The notes: a model not told the origin generated them from the letters alone. DNA of 64,000 bases from JAXDJH01 sp034663635 (GCA_034663635.1 JAXDJH010000005.1:109774-173773); one strand, 5' to 3'. Shown: positions 34,828 to 44,052, numbered from the stretch's first letter. A program made the numbers and translations.

Positions 34828-36900
34828 TTGCAGACCGTACGTAGCTCCAGAGTGCGTCCGTACGCAACCGTTGTGTCGGTTGCCGGGTTCGCGGTGCTCT
34901 TCTTCACTGCGGCCAGCGGAAGGGTCGGCGCTTCAGGGTCGTCCTCGGGTCAGTTCTGGTTGCTTGTGGCCTTCGTCGTGCTCGGCGAGATGCTCCCGAT
35001 CAGACTTCCCCGGCGGAATGCAGACGAAGAGATCAGCATGGCGACTGCGTTCTCGTTCGCCCTCCTGATCAGCCAAGGGGTGGCCGCCGCCGTACTAGCC
35101 CTCGCCCTCGCCGAATTGCTCGCTTACTTCTTCAGGGGCAAAACGTTCTCTCGATCGGCCTTCAACATCGGGCAGTACACGCTCGCGCTAGCAGCGAGTG
35201 GCGCCGTCCTTTCGTTGTTATCAAACGTTCCACGACCCGGAGTGCCTTTCGAGACGGCAGACCTACTAGCCATCGCGGCAGCGGCGATCGTTTTCTTCCT
35301 CGTCAATAACGTTCTGACGAGCGTGTGGTTCGCGCTTCAGCAGGAGATCCCGGTCGTCGACCACTTGATGCGAGACCTCTCCTTCAGAGCATCGACGGCG
35401 GGCGCATCGCTTGCGCTCGCCCCGGTCGTCGTGATCGCCGCTCAGCACAGCCTTCCGCTGATCCCGGTGTTGTTGCTTCCGGTTCTCGCTTTGTACAAGG
35501 GCGGGCGGCAAGCTGCTCTCAACGAGTACCAAGCCCTGCACGACAACCTCACCAATCTGCCGAACCGGGTTCTGCTCCAGGACCGCGTCCAGCAAGCGAT
35601 CTTGACCGGAGACCGCGAGAAGTCGCTGGTCGCGGTGATGCTCATGGACCTCGACCGGTTCAAAGAGGTCAACGACACCCTTGGTCACCACAGTGGAGAC
35701 CTTCTGCTCAAGCAGATCGGGCCGAGGCTCCGTTCGGTTCTTCGTGAAAGCGACACGATCGCTCGCCTCGGCGGTGACGAGTTCGCCGTTCTTCTACCTA
35801 ACGTGCCGGACCGCGCCGCCGCGGCTCAAGTGGCCGACAAGATCAAGCGAGCTCTCGACCTTCCGTTCGAGATCCAAGGTCTGCGGCTCAACATCGAGGC
35901 GAGCATCGGCATCGCCTTCGCTCCGGATCACGGGCGGGATGTCGAGACATTGATGCAACGGGCCGATGTCGCGATGTATGTCTCCAAAGGCACGCGGAGC
36001 GGTTACGCCATCTACACGACCGAGCAGGATCGCCACAGCCCGAACCGTCTCGCCCTTGTGGGACAGATCAGAACTGCGCTCGAGAAGGAAGAGATCGAGC
36101 TGTACTACCAGCCGAAGGCCGAGCTGCTGACGGGGCACATCAAGGGCGTCGAAGCCCTGGTCCGCTGGCACCACCCGGAGCGTGGCCTTCTTTTCCCGGA
36201 CGAGTTCATCCCCATGACAGAGAACACGGGCCTGATCGAGCCGTTGACCGTGTATGTCCTTGAAGCCGCGATCAAGCAATGCCGCGTGTGGCAGGAGGCG
36301 GGATTGGATCTCACGGTGGCCGTCAATGTCTCGCCTCGCAGCTTGCTCGATTCCCAGCTGCCGGACCAGATCGAGCGTCTCCTGCGGAAGTGGGGTCTTC
36401 GCTCCAGCGCCTTGAGACTCGAGATCACTGAGAGCTCGATCATGGAGGATCCGGTCCGGGCCATGGGGATCCTCGATCGCTTGAGCGAGAAGGGCATCAG
36501 CCTCGCGCTGGACGACTTCGGAACGGGCTACTCGTCTCTCTCTTACCTGAAGCGCTTGCCCGTCAACGAGCTGAAGATCGACAAGAGCTTCGTCATGAAC
36601 ATGACGGCGGATGAGGACGACGCAGTGATTGTCCGTTCGACGATCGAGCTCGGTCGAAACCTCGGGCTTGAAGTCGTTGCCGAGGGCGTCGAGACCGAGG
36701 AGCACTGGCAGACGCTCGCCGACCTCGGTTGCGACTTCGCGCAGGGCTACTACCTGAGCCGACCCATCGCAGCCGGCGAGTTCATGCAGTGGCTCAGGGC
36801 GCGCGAGAAGTCTCTCCAGCAGGCCGATGAGCTCCACCACGAGCCGGCCCCCGACTCGACCCCCGAGTCCAAGCGCAAGAAAGCGGACAAGTCCGAATAA
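34828..36900 (+). CDS. Membrane GGDEF-EAL protein (c-di-GMP turnover)
   Basis: A 690-residue protein. It starts at TTG 34828, supported by a GGGAGGA site 8 bases upstream. Residues 10-225 hold about six to seven hydrophobic segments (MASE-like sensor). The GGDEF domain has an intact RLGGDEFAVLLP (Gly315-Phe319), and an I-site RESD five residues before it. The EAL domain has an intact motif (Glu442-Leu444 in GVEALVRWHHPE), plus NVSPRSL, ITESSIMED, DDFGTGYSSLSYLKRLPVNE and KIDKSFV. Both synthesis and hydrolysis of c-di-GMP therefore look possible. The tail is highly charged and Lys-rich. Confidence 0.92.
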   Translation: MQTVRSSRVRPYATVVSVAGFAVLFFTAASGRVGASGSSSGQFWLLVAFVVLGEMLPIRLPRRNADEEISMATAFSFALLISQGVAAAVLALALAELLAYFFRGKTFSRSAFNIGQYTLALAASGAVLSLLSNVPRPGVPFETADLLAIAAAAIVFFLVNNVLTSVWFALQQEIPVVDHLMRDLSFRASTAGASLALAPVVVIAAQHSLPLIPVLLLPVLALYKGGRQAALNEYQALHDNLTNLPNRVLLQDRVQQAILTGDREKSLVAVMLMDLDRFKEVNDTLGHHSGDLLLKQIGPRLRSVLRESDTIARLGGDEFAVLLPNVPDRAAAAQVADKIKRALDLPFEIQGLRLNIEASIGIAFAPDHGRDVETLMQRADVAMYVSKGTRSGYAIYTTEQDRHSPNRLALVGQIRTALEKEEIELYYQPKAELLTGHIKGVEALVRWHHPERGLLFPDEFIPMTENTGLIEPLTVYVLEAAIKQCRVWQEAGLDLTVAVNVSPRSLLDSQLPDQIERLLRKWGLRSSALRLEITESSIMEDPVRAMGILDRLSEKGISLALDDFGTGYSSLSYLKRLPVNELKIDKSFVMNMTADEDDAVIVRSTIELGRNLGLEVVAEGVETEEHWQTLADLGCDFAQGYYLSRPIAAGEFMQWLRAREKSLQQADELHHEPAPDSTPESKRKKADKSE

Positions 36901-37003
36901 CTACCTCCGCATAGCCCGCCCGTAGTTAAAGGGCTAGAGGCACCCTGCCGATAGGAAGGCAGTGACTAGTCATCCTGTGCTAGTCCAAGCCGGGAGGAAC
37001 GGG

Positions 37004-37891
37004 ATGCAGGTAGCTCTGACGAGCGGTCGTGCGTCGCGCCGGCTCTACTCGCTCATCACCACGCAAGTGCGAGTTCTGCTCGAGCAGCGCTCCGTTCGAC
37101 TCGCAACGATCGGCTTCATGCTCGTGGTTGCTTCGGCCTTCAGCCTGATTCCAACTCCCGTCGGTGTTGACTCGAGCTGGATGTTCATCGTTCCCGTCGC
37201 GATCTCTTCGATCGCGTCCGGTCTGAAGGAGGGGTTGCTCACTGCGCTTGCGGCCTCGGTTCTATGCGCCGCATACGCGACCGCGCGAACCGGGGGGCTC
37301 GACACGACCCTCGTCTTCAGCGTCGTGACTGCTCGCTTCATCCTCTACGGGATGACCGCTGCCGTGCTAGGCGCGTTCGCAGAGGCCCACTACTCGGTGC
37401 AATCGAACCTGCGCGCGCTCGCCACGATCGATCCGCTCACGAAGGTCTCCAACGTCGCCCGTTTCTACGATGAACTCGGGGTGCTCGAGGTGCTCGCCAC
37501 GGACTTCGCAGTTCTCGTTGTCGATCTCGACGACCTGAAGTCCCTTAACGATCGCCACGGTCACCAAGCGGGTTCCGCCGCCATCCAAGCGGTCGCCAAC
37601 TGCCTGCGCCGGGTGGTCAGGGGCAGCGACGTCGTCGCCCGATACGGCGGGGATGAGTTCGTAGTGATCCTGAAGGATGCCGATCGCGCAGGTGCTCAGA
37701 TCGTGGTCAACCGCATGAGGGAGATGCTCGCCGAGGAGAAGATCATCTACGCACCTGGCGTGAGTCTCACTGTGAGCGTCGGCGTGGCGATGTTCGGCCA
37801 GGATGGCTCCACTTCTGAGGAGCTTCTCGCAGCTGCCGACTCAGCCATGTACACCGACAAGCGGGCGCACAAGGTGCAGGCGAGGGCCTAG
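37004..37891 (+). CDS. Membrane diguanylate cyclase (GGDEF)
   Basis: A 295-residue protein. ATG 37004 has a GGGAGGAA site 5 bases upstream and is preferred to GTG 36962. Residues 30-135 contain about four hydrophobic segments. The GGDEF domain has DPLTKVSNVARFYDEL, VVDLDDLKSLNDRHGHQAGS, RYGGDEFVVIL (Gly215-Phe219) with the inhibitory I-site RGSD five residues before, and LTVSVGVAMFG. The active site is intact, so c-di-GMP synthesis from two GTP is expected, with product inhibition. It lies 103 bases after the GGDEF-EAL gene on the same strand. Confidence 0.9.
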   Translation: MQVALTSGRASRRLYSLITTQVRVLLEQRSVRLATIGFMLVVASAFSLIPTPVGVDSSWMFIVPVAISSIASGLKEGLLTALAASVLCAAYATARTGGLDTTLVFSVVTARFILYGMTAAVLGAFAEAHYSVQSNLRALATIDPLTKVSNVARFYDELGVLEVLATDFAVLVVDLDDLKSLNDRHGHQAGSAAIQAVANCLRRVVRGSDVVARYGGDEFVVILKDADRAGAQIVVNRMREMLAEEKIIYAPGVSLTVSVGVAMFGQDGSTSEELLAAADSAMYTDKRAHKVQARA

Positions 37892-37914
37892 CCTTCCACC
37901 TGTAGCATCCGTCC

Positions 37915-38322
37915 ATGGTCATGGACGCGAACGCCTACCAGAACACGATCCACGAATCTCTCGGCGTTCGCGCGGTCGAGATGGGACCGGACAAGGTCGT
38001 CTTCGAGATGGACGTGACGCCCAAGGTGCATCAGCCGATGGGCATCTTGCACGGCGGCGCCTCCGCAGTGATCGCCGAGAGCGCAGCTTCGATCGGCGCT
38101 TTCCTCAACTGCAAGCCCGGCGAGGAGTACTCCGTCGGTACCGACCTGAATATCAGTCACCTTCGTGCCAAGACCGAAGGTGTGGTGCGTGCAACGGCGA
38201 CGCCGATCCGCAAAGGGCGGAGCATGCATGTCTGGGGCATCGACATCACGGACGAAGCGGGCAAGCTGGTCGCAGTCGCGCGTTGCACTCTCGCGATACG
38301 ACCCACGGGTGGGAAGGAGTAG
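37915..38322 (+). CDS. PaaI/MenI-like hotdog thioesterase
   Basis: A 135-residue single-hotdog protein: LGVRAVEMGPDKVVFEMDVT, the active-site segment HQPMGILHGGASAVIAESAA (HGG and Glu as in the 4HBT/PaaI clade), VGTDLNISHLRAKTEG and GKLVAVARCTLAIRP. Such enzymes hydrolyse aromatic or DHNA-type CoA thioesters. The genuine substrate cannot be told. ATG 37915 or ATG 37921 may be the start. The stop is 2 bases before the universal stress protein gene, implying an operon. Confidence 0.87.
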   Translation: MVMDANAYQNTIHESLGVRAVEMGPDKVVFEMDVTPKVHQPMGILHGGASAVIAESAASIGAFLNCKPGEEYSVGTDLNISHLRAKTEGVVRATATPIRKGRSMHVWGIDITDEAGKLVAVARCTLAIRPTGGKE

Positions 38323-38324
38323 GG

Positions 38325-39185
38325 ATGTACAAGCGGATCCTCGTGGGGACCGACCTCTCCAAGACGGCGCAGGTGGCGACCGATCGAGCTGCATCGCTCG
38401 CCAAGCGCTTGGGGGCCGAGCTGATCGTCATGCACGCGGGACGCGATCCGGGGGAACCCCTAAAGAAGCTGGCCGAGGGATACGGAGCCGAAGCCGTGGT
38501 CGTCGAGGGACATCCTGCCGACGTGCTCACGGCCGAGGCGGACGCACGCGGCGTCGACCTGCTGGTCGTAGGCAGCGTCGGCATGACCGGCGCGAAGCGG
38601 TTCCTGTTGGGAAACGTCCCGAACAAGGTTTCGCACCACACCGTCACGGATCTGCTGATCGTGAAGACCGATCCGCCGCCGAAGGACATGAGTGACTACA
38701 GCAAGATCCTCGTCGGCACCGACGGTTCGCCCACCGCCATGCGGGCCGTGGACGCAGCGGCGAAGCTAGCGAAGTCATTGGACGCGACGGTGACCGTTGT
38801 TTGTGTCTACCAACCTCCGTCCGAGCAAGAGCTGGAAAAGATGCGAGCCGATCCGAACGATCCGGTCGCCCAGTGGCACACGAGTCGCTCCACCGCCGAC
38901 ACTCCCTCCGAGTTCCGCTGGCGCATCGCCGGCGCGTCGCACGCGGAAGACGTTCTCGAACGGGCGCAGGAACATGCTTCCAAGCAGGGCGTCGATGCGG
39001 AGGTACGCGCTCTCGAAGGGCATCCGGCCGAGGTTCTCTTGAGCCTGGCTGAGGGCGAGGACTTCGACGTCATCGCGGTGGGTAGCGTTGGCATGGCCGG
39101 CGCGAAACGCATGATGCTCGGTAACGTTCCACATCGGATCAGCCACCACGCACCGACCGATGTTCTCATTTTGAAGACGACCTAG
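38325..39185 (+). CDS. Tandem universal stress protein (two UspA domains)
   Basis: A 286-residue cytoplasmic protein made of two UspA domains (1-118 and about 124-286). The first has ILVGTDLSKTAQVATDRAAS and the nucleotide-loop GSVGMTGAKRFLLGNVPNKV. The second has ILVGTDGSPTAMRAVDAAAK and GSVGMAGAKRMMLGNVPHRI. The G-x2-G-x9-G(S/N)-type loops are broadly kept, so ATP binding is likely. Double-USP proteins are common in Actinomycetota. ATG 38325 is chosen because the UspA strand starts there and GGAGTAGGG lies just upstream; the longer open frame is a shadow. Confidence 0.9.
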   Translation: MYKRILVGTDLSKTAQVATDRAASLAKRLGAELIVMHAGRDPGEPLKKLAEGYGAEAVVVEGHPADVLTAEADARGVDLLVVGSVGMTGAKRFLLGNVPNKVSHHTVTDLLIVKTDPPPKDMSDYSKILVGTDGSPTAMRAVDAAAKLAKSLDATVTVVCVYQPPSEQELEKMRADPNDPVAQWHTSRSTADTPSEFRWRIAGASHAEDVLERAQEHASKQGVDAEVRALEGHPAEVLLSLAEGEDFDVIAVGSVGMAGAKRMMLGNVPHRISHHAPTDVLILKTT

Positions 39186-39187
39186 GC

Positions 39188-39982
39188 GTGGCAAAGACTC
39201 CCTGGCGCGCTCTCATCGTCACGGCCCATCCTGACGACATGGAATTCGCCGCGGGTGGAACGCTGGCGAAGTGGGCCGATGCGGGCGCTGAAGTGACGCT
39301 TTGCATCGCAACCGATGGCTCGACTGGAACCCAAGACCGGGAACTGATGGGGGAGCGACTCAAGGAGATCCGTCGGGAGGAGTCCGCGGCCGCTGCAAAG
39401 GTGATCGGGATCAACGAACTCGTCTGGCTCGATTACCGAGACGGCTATGTGGAGTTCACCCTCGATCTCCGCAAAGACATCGCTCGTGTATTCAGGAAGT
39501 ACAAGCCGCATCGATTCGTCGTGCTCGAGCCCGCCCCCACGATCGAGGACAGGTTCATCAACCACCCCGACCATCGGGCCGTCGGACAGGCGAGCCTCGA
39601 TGTCTCGATGACTGCCGGCACTACCCCCGGCCATTTCCCGGAGCTCTTGGATGAGGGGTACGAGCCGTGGCGGGGTCTCAGAGAGGTCTGGATCGCCGGA
39701 CCCGGGGGGACACCTCGCGTGGTCGACATCTCTAGGTTCATGGACCGGAAGATCGAGGCGCTGGGCTGTCACGTGAGCCAGGTGGGCGAAAACATCGACG
39801 AGATCGCCGGCTGGGTGAGGGAGTTCAGCGCTCAACTCGGCAAGGAAGCGGGGTTCGACTTCGCCGAGAGTTTCCGGGTGATCGCCCAGGGGCCCGGCTT
39901 CCACGCCGACGAGCAAGAAGATGACGTCGACCTCGCCGACCTGGCCTCGGCCCCCACGGATCCCCGCTCGGCGAAGGCATAG
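39188..39982 (+). CDS. PIG-L/LmbE family deacetylase
   Basis: A 264-residue enzyme starting at GTG 39188, 2 bases after the universal stress gene. It has the zinc motif AHPDDMEFAAGGTLAKWADA, the second ligand region NHPDHRAVGQASLD, and the typical RxxExxAAAKVIGINELVWLDY segment. Family members deacetylate GlcNAc-type substrates (mycothiol or lipid intermediates, or bacillithiol-type conjugates). Without neighbours of those pathways the substrate stays open. A hairpin with a T-run follows the gene. Confidence 0.87.
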   Translation: MAKTPWRALIVTAHPDDMEFAAGGTLAKWADAGAEVTLCIATDGSTGTQDRELMGERLKEIRREESAAAAKVIGINELVWLDYRDGYVEFTLDLRKDIARVFRKYKPHRFVVLEPAPTIEDRFINHPDHRAVGQASLDVSMTAGTTPGHFPELLDEGYEPWRGLREVWIAGPGGTPRVVDISRFMDRKIEALGCHVSQVGENIDEIAGWVREFSAQLGKEAGFDFAESFRVIAQGPGFHADEQEDDVDLADLASAPTDPRSAKA

Positions 39983-40014
39983 GGCGGGAACACCGGCTTC
40001 TCGATCGGCGTTAT

Positions 40015-40034
40015 GCCCTCTGAGCAGGGCTTTT
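40015..40034 (+). terminator. Terminator after the PIG-L gene
   Basis: GCCCT (40015-40019) and AGGGC (40026-40030) form a 5-bp stem with a 6-base loop, followed directly by TTTT (40031-40034). It separates the PIG-L unit from the sufB promoter. Confidence 0.5.
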
Positions 40035-40053
40035 CCAGGTTAGGGTCACCTAA
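40035..40053. promoter_or_regulatory. DtxR/IdeR-like iron box upstream of sufB
   Basis: The core TTAGGGTCACCTAA (40040-40053) is a TTAGG-N4-CCTAA palindrome. Extended to 19 bases it agrees at 15 positions with the DtxR/IdeR consensus TTAGGTTAGSCTAACCTAA (S counted as G or C mismatch-free where applicable). It lies 67 bases before the sufB start. DtxR-type repressors bind such boxes with Fe2+, so sufB would be expressed under iron limitation. Confidence 0.65.
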
Positions 40054-40120
40054 TCTCTAGGGGTGCCTGCTGATAGACTCAGGAGCTCATCACGCAATAG
40101 TTGCGAGAGGAATCGACTAA

Positions 40121-41554
40121 GTGGCGACAGACGCCGAAGACCTCAAGGTCCAGGAAGAAAACCAGCAGGTTCGCGCCCTGAAGGGCGACTACAAGTACGG
40201 CTGGCACGACGCCACGTCCTACGACATCAAGCCCGAGCGGGGCCTTTCGCACGAAGTCATCGACATGATGTCGGACCGCAAGGGCGAGCCGGACTGGATG
40301 CGCAAGTTCCGCCATAAGTCGCTCGACATCTTCTATCGCAAGCCCATGCCGTCGTGGGGCGCCGACCTCTCCGGCATCGACTTCGACAACATCTACTACT
40401 ACATCAAGCCCACCAACAAGGTCAGCTCTTGGGAAGACATGCCCGAGGACATCAAGGCAACGTGGGACAAGCTCGGCATCCCCGAGGCCGAGAAGAACTA
40501 CCTCGGCGGCGTCAGCGCGCAGTACGAAAGCGAAGTCGTGTACCACCGCACGAAGGAAGAGCTCGACCGCCGGGGCATCATCTTCACGGACATGGACACC
40601 GCGCTCCGCGAGCACGAGGACATCCTCAAGCAGTACTTCGGCACGATCATCCCGCCGGCCGACAACAAGTTCTCGGCCCTCAACTCCGCGGTCTGGTCGG
40701 GTGGCTCGTTCATCTACGTCCCCCCGGGCGTCGAGGTCGAGATCCCGCTGCAGGCCTACTTCCGCATCAACCAAGAGAACATGGGCCAGTTCGAGCGGAC
40801 GCTGATCATCGTCGACGAGAACGCTTACGTTCACTACGTCGAGGGGTGCAGCGCTCCGGTCTACTCGAGTGACTCGCTTCACTCCGCGGTGGTCGAGATC
40901 GTCGTGAAGCCCCACGGCCGCGCGCGTTACACCACCATCCAGAACTGGTCGAACAACGTCTACAACCTCGTGACGAAGCGCGCCGCGGCCTACGAAGGCG
41001 CCATCATGGAATGGGTCGACGGCAACCTCGGATCCAAGGTCACTATGAAGTACCCGGCCGTGTATCTGCTCGGCGAGCACGCCAAGGGCGAGGTTCTCTC
41101 GATCGCGTACGCCGGCGCAGGCCAGCATCAGGACGCCGGCGGCAAGATCGTTCACGCGGCCCCCAATACGCAGAGTTCCATCACCTCGAAGTCGATCTCG
41201 AAGGATGGGGGCCGGGGCGGTTACCGCGGTCTCATCCGGGTTGAAGAGGGCGCGACGCACGCGAAGTCCCATGTCATCTGCGACGCGTTGATCCTCGACG
41301 ACTTCTCCCGCTCGGACACCTACCCCTACATCGAGATCGAAGAGGAGTCCGCCGCGGTCAGCCACGAGGCGAGCGTTTCCAAAGTCTCCGACGAACAGCT
41401 CTTCTATCTGATGAGCCGTGGCCTCGACGAGACCCAAGCGATGCAGATGATCGTCCGCGGCTTCATCGAACCCATTACGAAGGAACTCCCGATGGAGTAC
41501 GCAGTGGAGCTTCAGCGCCTAGTCGAGCTGCAGATGGAAGGCTCGGTCGGCTAA
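40121..41554 (+). CDS. sufB: Fe-S cluster assembly scaffold protein SufB
   Basis: A 477-residue SufB of normal length, starting at GTG 40121 behind a GAGAGGA site. Diagnostic stretches are YKYGWHDATSYDIKPERGLS, WMRKFRHKSLDIFYRKPMPS, NKFSALNSAVWSGGSFIYVP, the cluster-related Cys in YVEGCSAPVYSSDSLHSAVV, and SRGLDETQAMQMIVRGFIEP. SufB forms the SufBCD scaffold on which 4Fe-4S clusters are built. No intein is present, unlike some mycobacterial SufB proteins. Its partner genes sufD, sufC, sufS and sufU begin 8.2 kb downstream, an unusual separation. Confidence 0.96.
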   Translation: MATDAEDLKVQEENQQVRALKGDYKYGWHDATSYDIKPERGLSHEVIDMMSDRKGEPDWMRKFRHKSLDIFYRKPMPSWGADLSGIDFDNIYYYIKPTNKVSSWEDMPEDIKATWDKLGIPEAEKNYLGGVSAQYESEVVYHRTKEELDRRGIIFTDMDTALREHEDILKQYFGTIIPPADNKFSALNSAVWSGGSFIYVPPGVEVEIPLQAYFRINQENMGQFERTLIIVDENAYVHYVEGCSAPVYSSDSLHSAVVEIVVKPHGRARYTTIQNWSNNVYNLVTKRAAAYEGAIMEWVDGNLGSKVTMKYPAVYLLGEHAKGEVLSIAYAGAGQHQDAGGKIVHAAPNTQSSITSKSISKDGGRGGYRGLIRVEEGATHAKSHVICDALILDDFSRSDTYPYIEIEEESAAVSHEASVSKVSDEQLFYLMSRGLDETQAMQMIVRGFIEPITKELPMEYAVELQRLVELQMEGSVG

Positions 41555-41616
41555 CTGCGCCACAAAAACCTTGAAAGCACTGTCCTATCTCGACGCGCCT
41601 TCTTAGGATGACCTCG

Positions 41617-42621
41617 ATGCGGATCCGGGCCAAGGTTGGTTTGCTTGTTGCGGCGCTTTGCGCGGCCCTCCTGCCTATGGGCCCGGCCCGAGCTTCGTTT
41701 CACCTGAATCTCATTCGAGAGGTCTTCGCAGGGACTGCTAACGCTCCTAATGCGGAGTACGTCGAGCTGCAGATGTGGGCTAACGGGCAGAACTTCGTTT
41801 CGGGCCAGTCGATAATCGTGTACGACGACACCGACACCGAGATCGCGCGGTTCGAGTTCGCCGACAATGTCGCTAACGGTCTCGATCAGAGCTACATCCT
41901 GGTTGCCACTCCAGAGGCCGAGACGTTGTTCGGGGTGCAGGCGGACCTCGAGATGACGGCCTCGCTGCCCTCGAGCGGCGGCAAGGTGTGCTTCGGCGGG
42001 ATCGACTGCGTGGCTTGGGGCACTTTCCCGGCCGGCGACCCAACGACAGGAGCGCCTTTCGGCGCATCCAGTGGTCTGCCCGTGGGGCAGGCGATCGTCA
42101 GGGATATCAGCGACGGGGATCCGAACCAGTTGGAAGGCGCCGATGACACCGACGACAGCGCGTCCGATTTCGGTGCGGGACAAGCGCTCCCGCGGAACAA
42201 CTCGGGCGACCGAGGTCATCTACCCGGCGAGCCGTTGCCCGACACCGACGCTCCCGTCAGCAGGATCGTCAAACCGGCCGACTCCGTGACCTACAAGGCG
42301 TCGCGATTGACGACCTGGACCGGTACGGCGCGCGATGCGACAGATGTGGAGGGCGTCGACTTGGCGCTCCGGATGGCGAAGACCGGCGGCGGATGCGCCT
42401 GGTTCGACGGCAGTCGTTTCAAGAAGAGGTCTTGTTCGAAGAAACTGTTCTTCGCGACCGTTACCGGAGAGGACTGGTCGTTTGATGCGCCGCGTCTGAA
42501 GCCGAGCTTCGGCTCCAAGATTAAGCATTACATCCTCTTTTCGCGGGCGAGAGACAGCCTCGGGAACAGAGAAGAGACCTTCGAAAGAGGTCGGAACTCG
42601 AATCTCTTCGAGATCAAGTAG
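41617..42621 (+). CDS. Secreted protein with lamin-tail-like domain
   Basis: A 334-residue exported protein. ATG 41617 has AGGA 8 bases upstream; ATG 41608 is an alternative. The signal is MRIRAKVGLLVAALCAALLP ending near ARA. The mature N-terminus, FHLNLIREVFAGTANAPNAE followed by YVELQMW, matches the LTD (lamin-tail) opening INEVxA...EYVEL, then IVYDDTDTEIARF. The C-terminal part (about 215-330) has a DxDAPVSRIVKPADS opening and a further beta domain with two Cys (GGCAWFDG, KRSCSKK), like domains in surface adhesins. Function unknown. It follows sufB by 62 bases but is probably a separate unit. Confidence 0.75.
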   Translation: MRIRAKVGLLVAALCAALLPMGPARASFHLNLIREVFAGTANAPNAEYVELQMWANGQNFVSGQSIIVYDDTDTEIARFEFADNVANGLDQSYILVATPEAETLFGVQADLEMTASLPSSGGKVCFGGIDCVAWGTFPAGDPTTGAPFGASSGLPVGQAIVRDISDGDPNQLEGADDTDDSASDFGAGQALPRNNSGDRGHLPGEPLPDTDAPVSRIVKPADSVTYKASRLTTWTGTARDATDVEGVDLALRMAKTGGGCAWFDGSRFKKRSCSKKLFFATVTGEDWSFDAPRLKPSFGSKIKHYILFSRARDSLGNREETFERGRNSNLFEIK

Positions 42622-42624
42622 CGA

Positions 42625-44052
42625 CTAGCTGATCGGCGGTCGCCGATCCGCCCACGGTCTCGCTTCCTCCAACTGCGACGCGATCCTGATCAAGATGTCT
42701 TCGCGGCCGAACTGCGCGACCAGCTGAACGCCTATCGGAAGGCCATCGTCACTCCAGCAGAGCGGGATCGAAGCAGCCGGTTGACCCGATGCATTCAAGG
42801 GCGCCAGGAACGGAACCACGGATCCCGCCCGGAAGAGTCCCATCATCGGATCGTCGTGGAACTGACCGAGGGTCCAAGGAGGCTCCGGGAGGCTGGGGGT
42901 GAGCAACAGATCGAACCCTTGACCCCACCAAGACCCGATCGAGCGGTTCTGGGCGGTCAGACTTTCAAGTGCATTGATATAGGTGCTGGCATTCACCTGG
43001 CGACCGGATTCGGCTTGGAACCAAGTCCCCGGCTCGACATCTTCTTCGGTTAGCTCTCTGCCTAGTTCGCGGCCCCAATGATCAAGTGAATGTGCGGTCC
43101 ACGCGTTGACGATGTTGACGAAATGCTCGACGAGGCTCGAGTCGAGGAGTTGCTCGGGGAACGACTCTTCAACCTCGTGCCCGAGCGAACCAAGTAATTC
43201 CGCAGCGTCGTTAACTGCCGCGGTGCACTCGGGAGCGAGAGTGTTCATCCCGGCCGGAACCGCGGTCATCAGGCCGATCCGTAGCTTGCCGGGGTCGACG
43301 CCTACCTCTTGCCCGTACGGTCGTTCGGGGGCCGCCGGGTAGTGGGGATCTCCGGGTGCCGGACCGGCTATGACGTCAAGGATGGCGGCCGTGTCTCTGA
43401 CGCTTCGCGTTAGCACGCTGCGCACTACGAACCCGCCCCACGTATCGCCGCCATCGGGTCCTAGGGAAACGCGACCACGTGTTGGCTTGAGACCGAAGAT
43501 CCCACAGGCGCTCGCAGGGCACCGGATCGATCCGCCGCCGTCACCCGCGGTTCCGAGGGCGACCATGCGGGATGCGACTGCAGCGGCGGTGCCGCCGCTC
43601 GAACCGCCGGGCGAGCGCGTCGTGTCCCATGGGTTGTGCGTTGGTCCGTAAGCAAGTGGCTCGGTCGACGGGAGCAGGCCGAGCTCTGGACAATTCGTCT
43701 TCCCAACAAAGATGAAACCCGCGTCGCGAAGGCGCGCATGCATATAAGAATCGAATGGCGCTACATATCCGGCCTCTTTCAAAGCACGCATCCCTGCATG
43801 GAAAGGGTCGCCGGCGAGGTGGCCGTCGAGGTCCTTCATCACTGCCGGAACGCCACGGAACGGACCGTCGGGAAGGTCGCCACCCGCGGCGGCACGCGCC
43901 TTCTCGAAGAGAGGGTGGATGACCGCGTTCAGTTCGGGATTGAGCTTCTCGATCCGGGCGATCGCATCGTCTACGAGCTCGGCAGGCGAGACGTCGCCGC
44001 GCCTCACGGCCAGGGCCTGGCCTACGGCATCGAGATCGCTCAGCTCGCTCAT
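42625..44052 (-). CDS. Amidase-signature family hydrolase
   Basis: A 475-residue amidase from ATG 44052. The Ser-cisSer-Lys machinery is visible: Lys in VPAVMKDLDGH, the Gly/Ser-rich signature TTRSPGGSSGGTAAAVASRM with cis-Ser, and the nucleophile region GTAGDGGGSIRCPASACGIF. Downstream, GLKPTRGRVSLGPDG is typical. Members hydrolyse aliphatic or aromatic amides, acyl-amino acids or Asn/Gln amides. No GatB/GatC context is present, so a tRNA-amidotransferase role is unlikely. It is convergent with the lamin-tail gene, 3 bases apart. Confidence 0.9.
   Translation of the reverse strand: MSELSDLDAVGQALAVRRGDVSPAELVDDAIARIEKLNPELNAVIHPLFEKARAAAGGDLPDGPFRGVPAVMKDLDGHLAGDPFHAGMRALKEAGYVAPFDSYMHARLRDAGFIFVGKTNCPELGLLPSTEPLAYGPTHNPWDTTRSPGGSSGGTAAAVASRMVALGTAGDGGGSIRCPASACGIFGLKPTRGRVSLGPDGGDTWGGFVVRSVLTRSVRDTAAILDVIAGPAPGDPHYPAAPERPYGQEVGVDPGKLRIGLMTAVPAGMNTLAPECTAAVNDAAELLGSLGHEVEESFPEQLLDSSLVEHFVNIVNAWTAHSLDHWGRELGRELTEEDVEPGTWFQAESGRQVNASTYINALESLTAQNRSIGSWWGQGFDLLLTPSLPEPPWTLGQFHDDPMMGLFRAGSVVPFLAPLNASGQPAASIPLCWSDDGLPIGVQLVAQFGREDILIRIASQLEEARPWADRRPPIS

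Noticed and set aside
33735..34907. 390-codon minus-strand open frame opposite the LVIVD/PA gene
   Set aside because: Shadow frame without recognisable motifs; the plus-strand gene has repeated LVIVD blades.
35794..36840. 348-codon minus-strand open frame within the GGDEF-EAL gene
   Set aside because: Complementary-strand shadow caused by high GC content; the plus-strand frame has intact GGDEF and EAL motifs.
37803..38324. N-terminal extension of the universal stress protein frame
   Set aside because: It runs out of frame across two other genes; the UspA fold starts at ATG 38325 with a ribosome-binding site.
40079..41437. 452-codon open frame on the minus strand opposite sufB
   Set aside because: It is an antisense shadow of the well-supported sufB frame; its translation is low-complexity (Val/Arg/Asp-rich) with no domain.
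40121..41554. Intein in SufB
   Set aside because: SufB is 477 residues, normal length, with no inserted intein-type segment.
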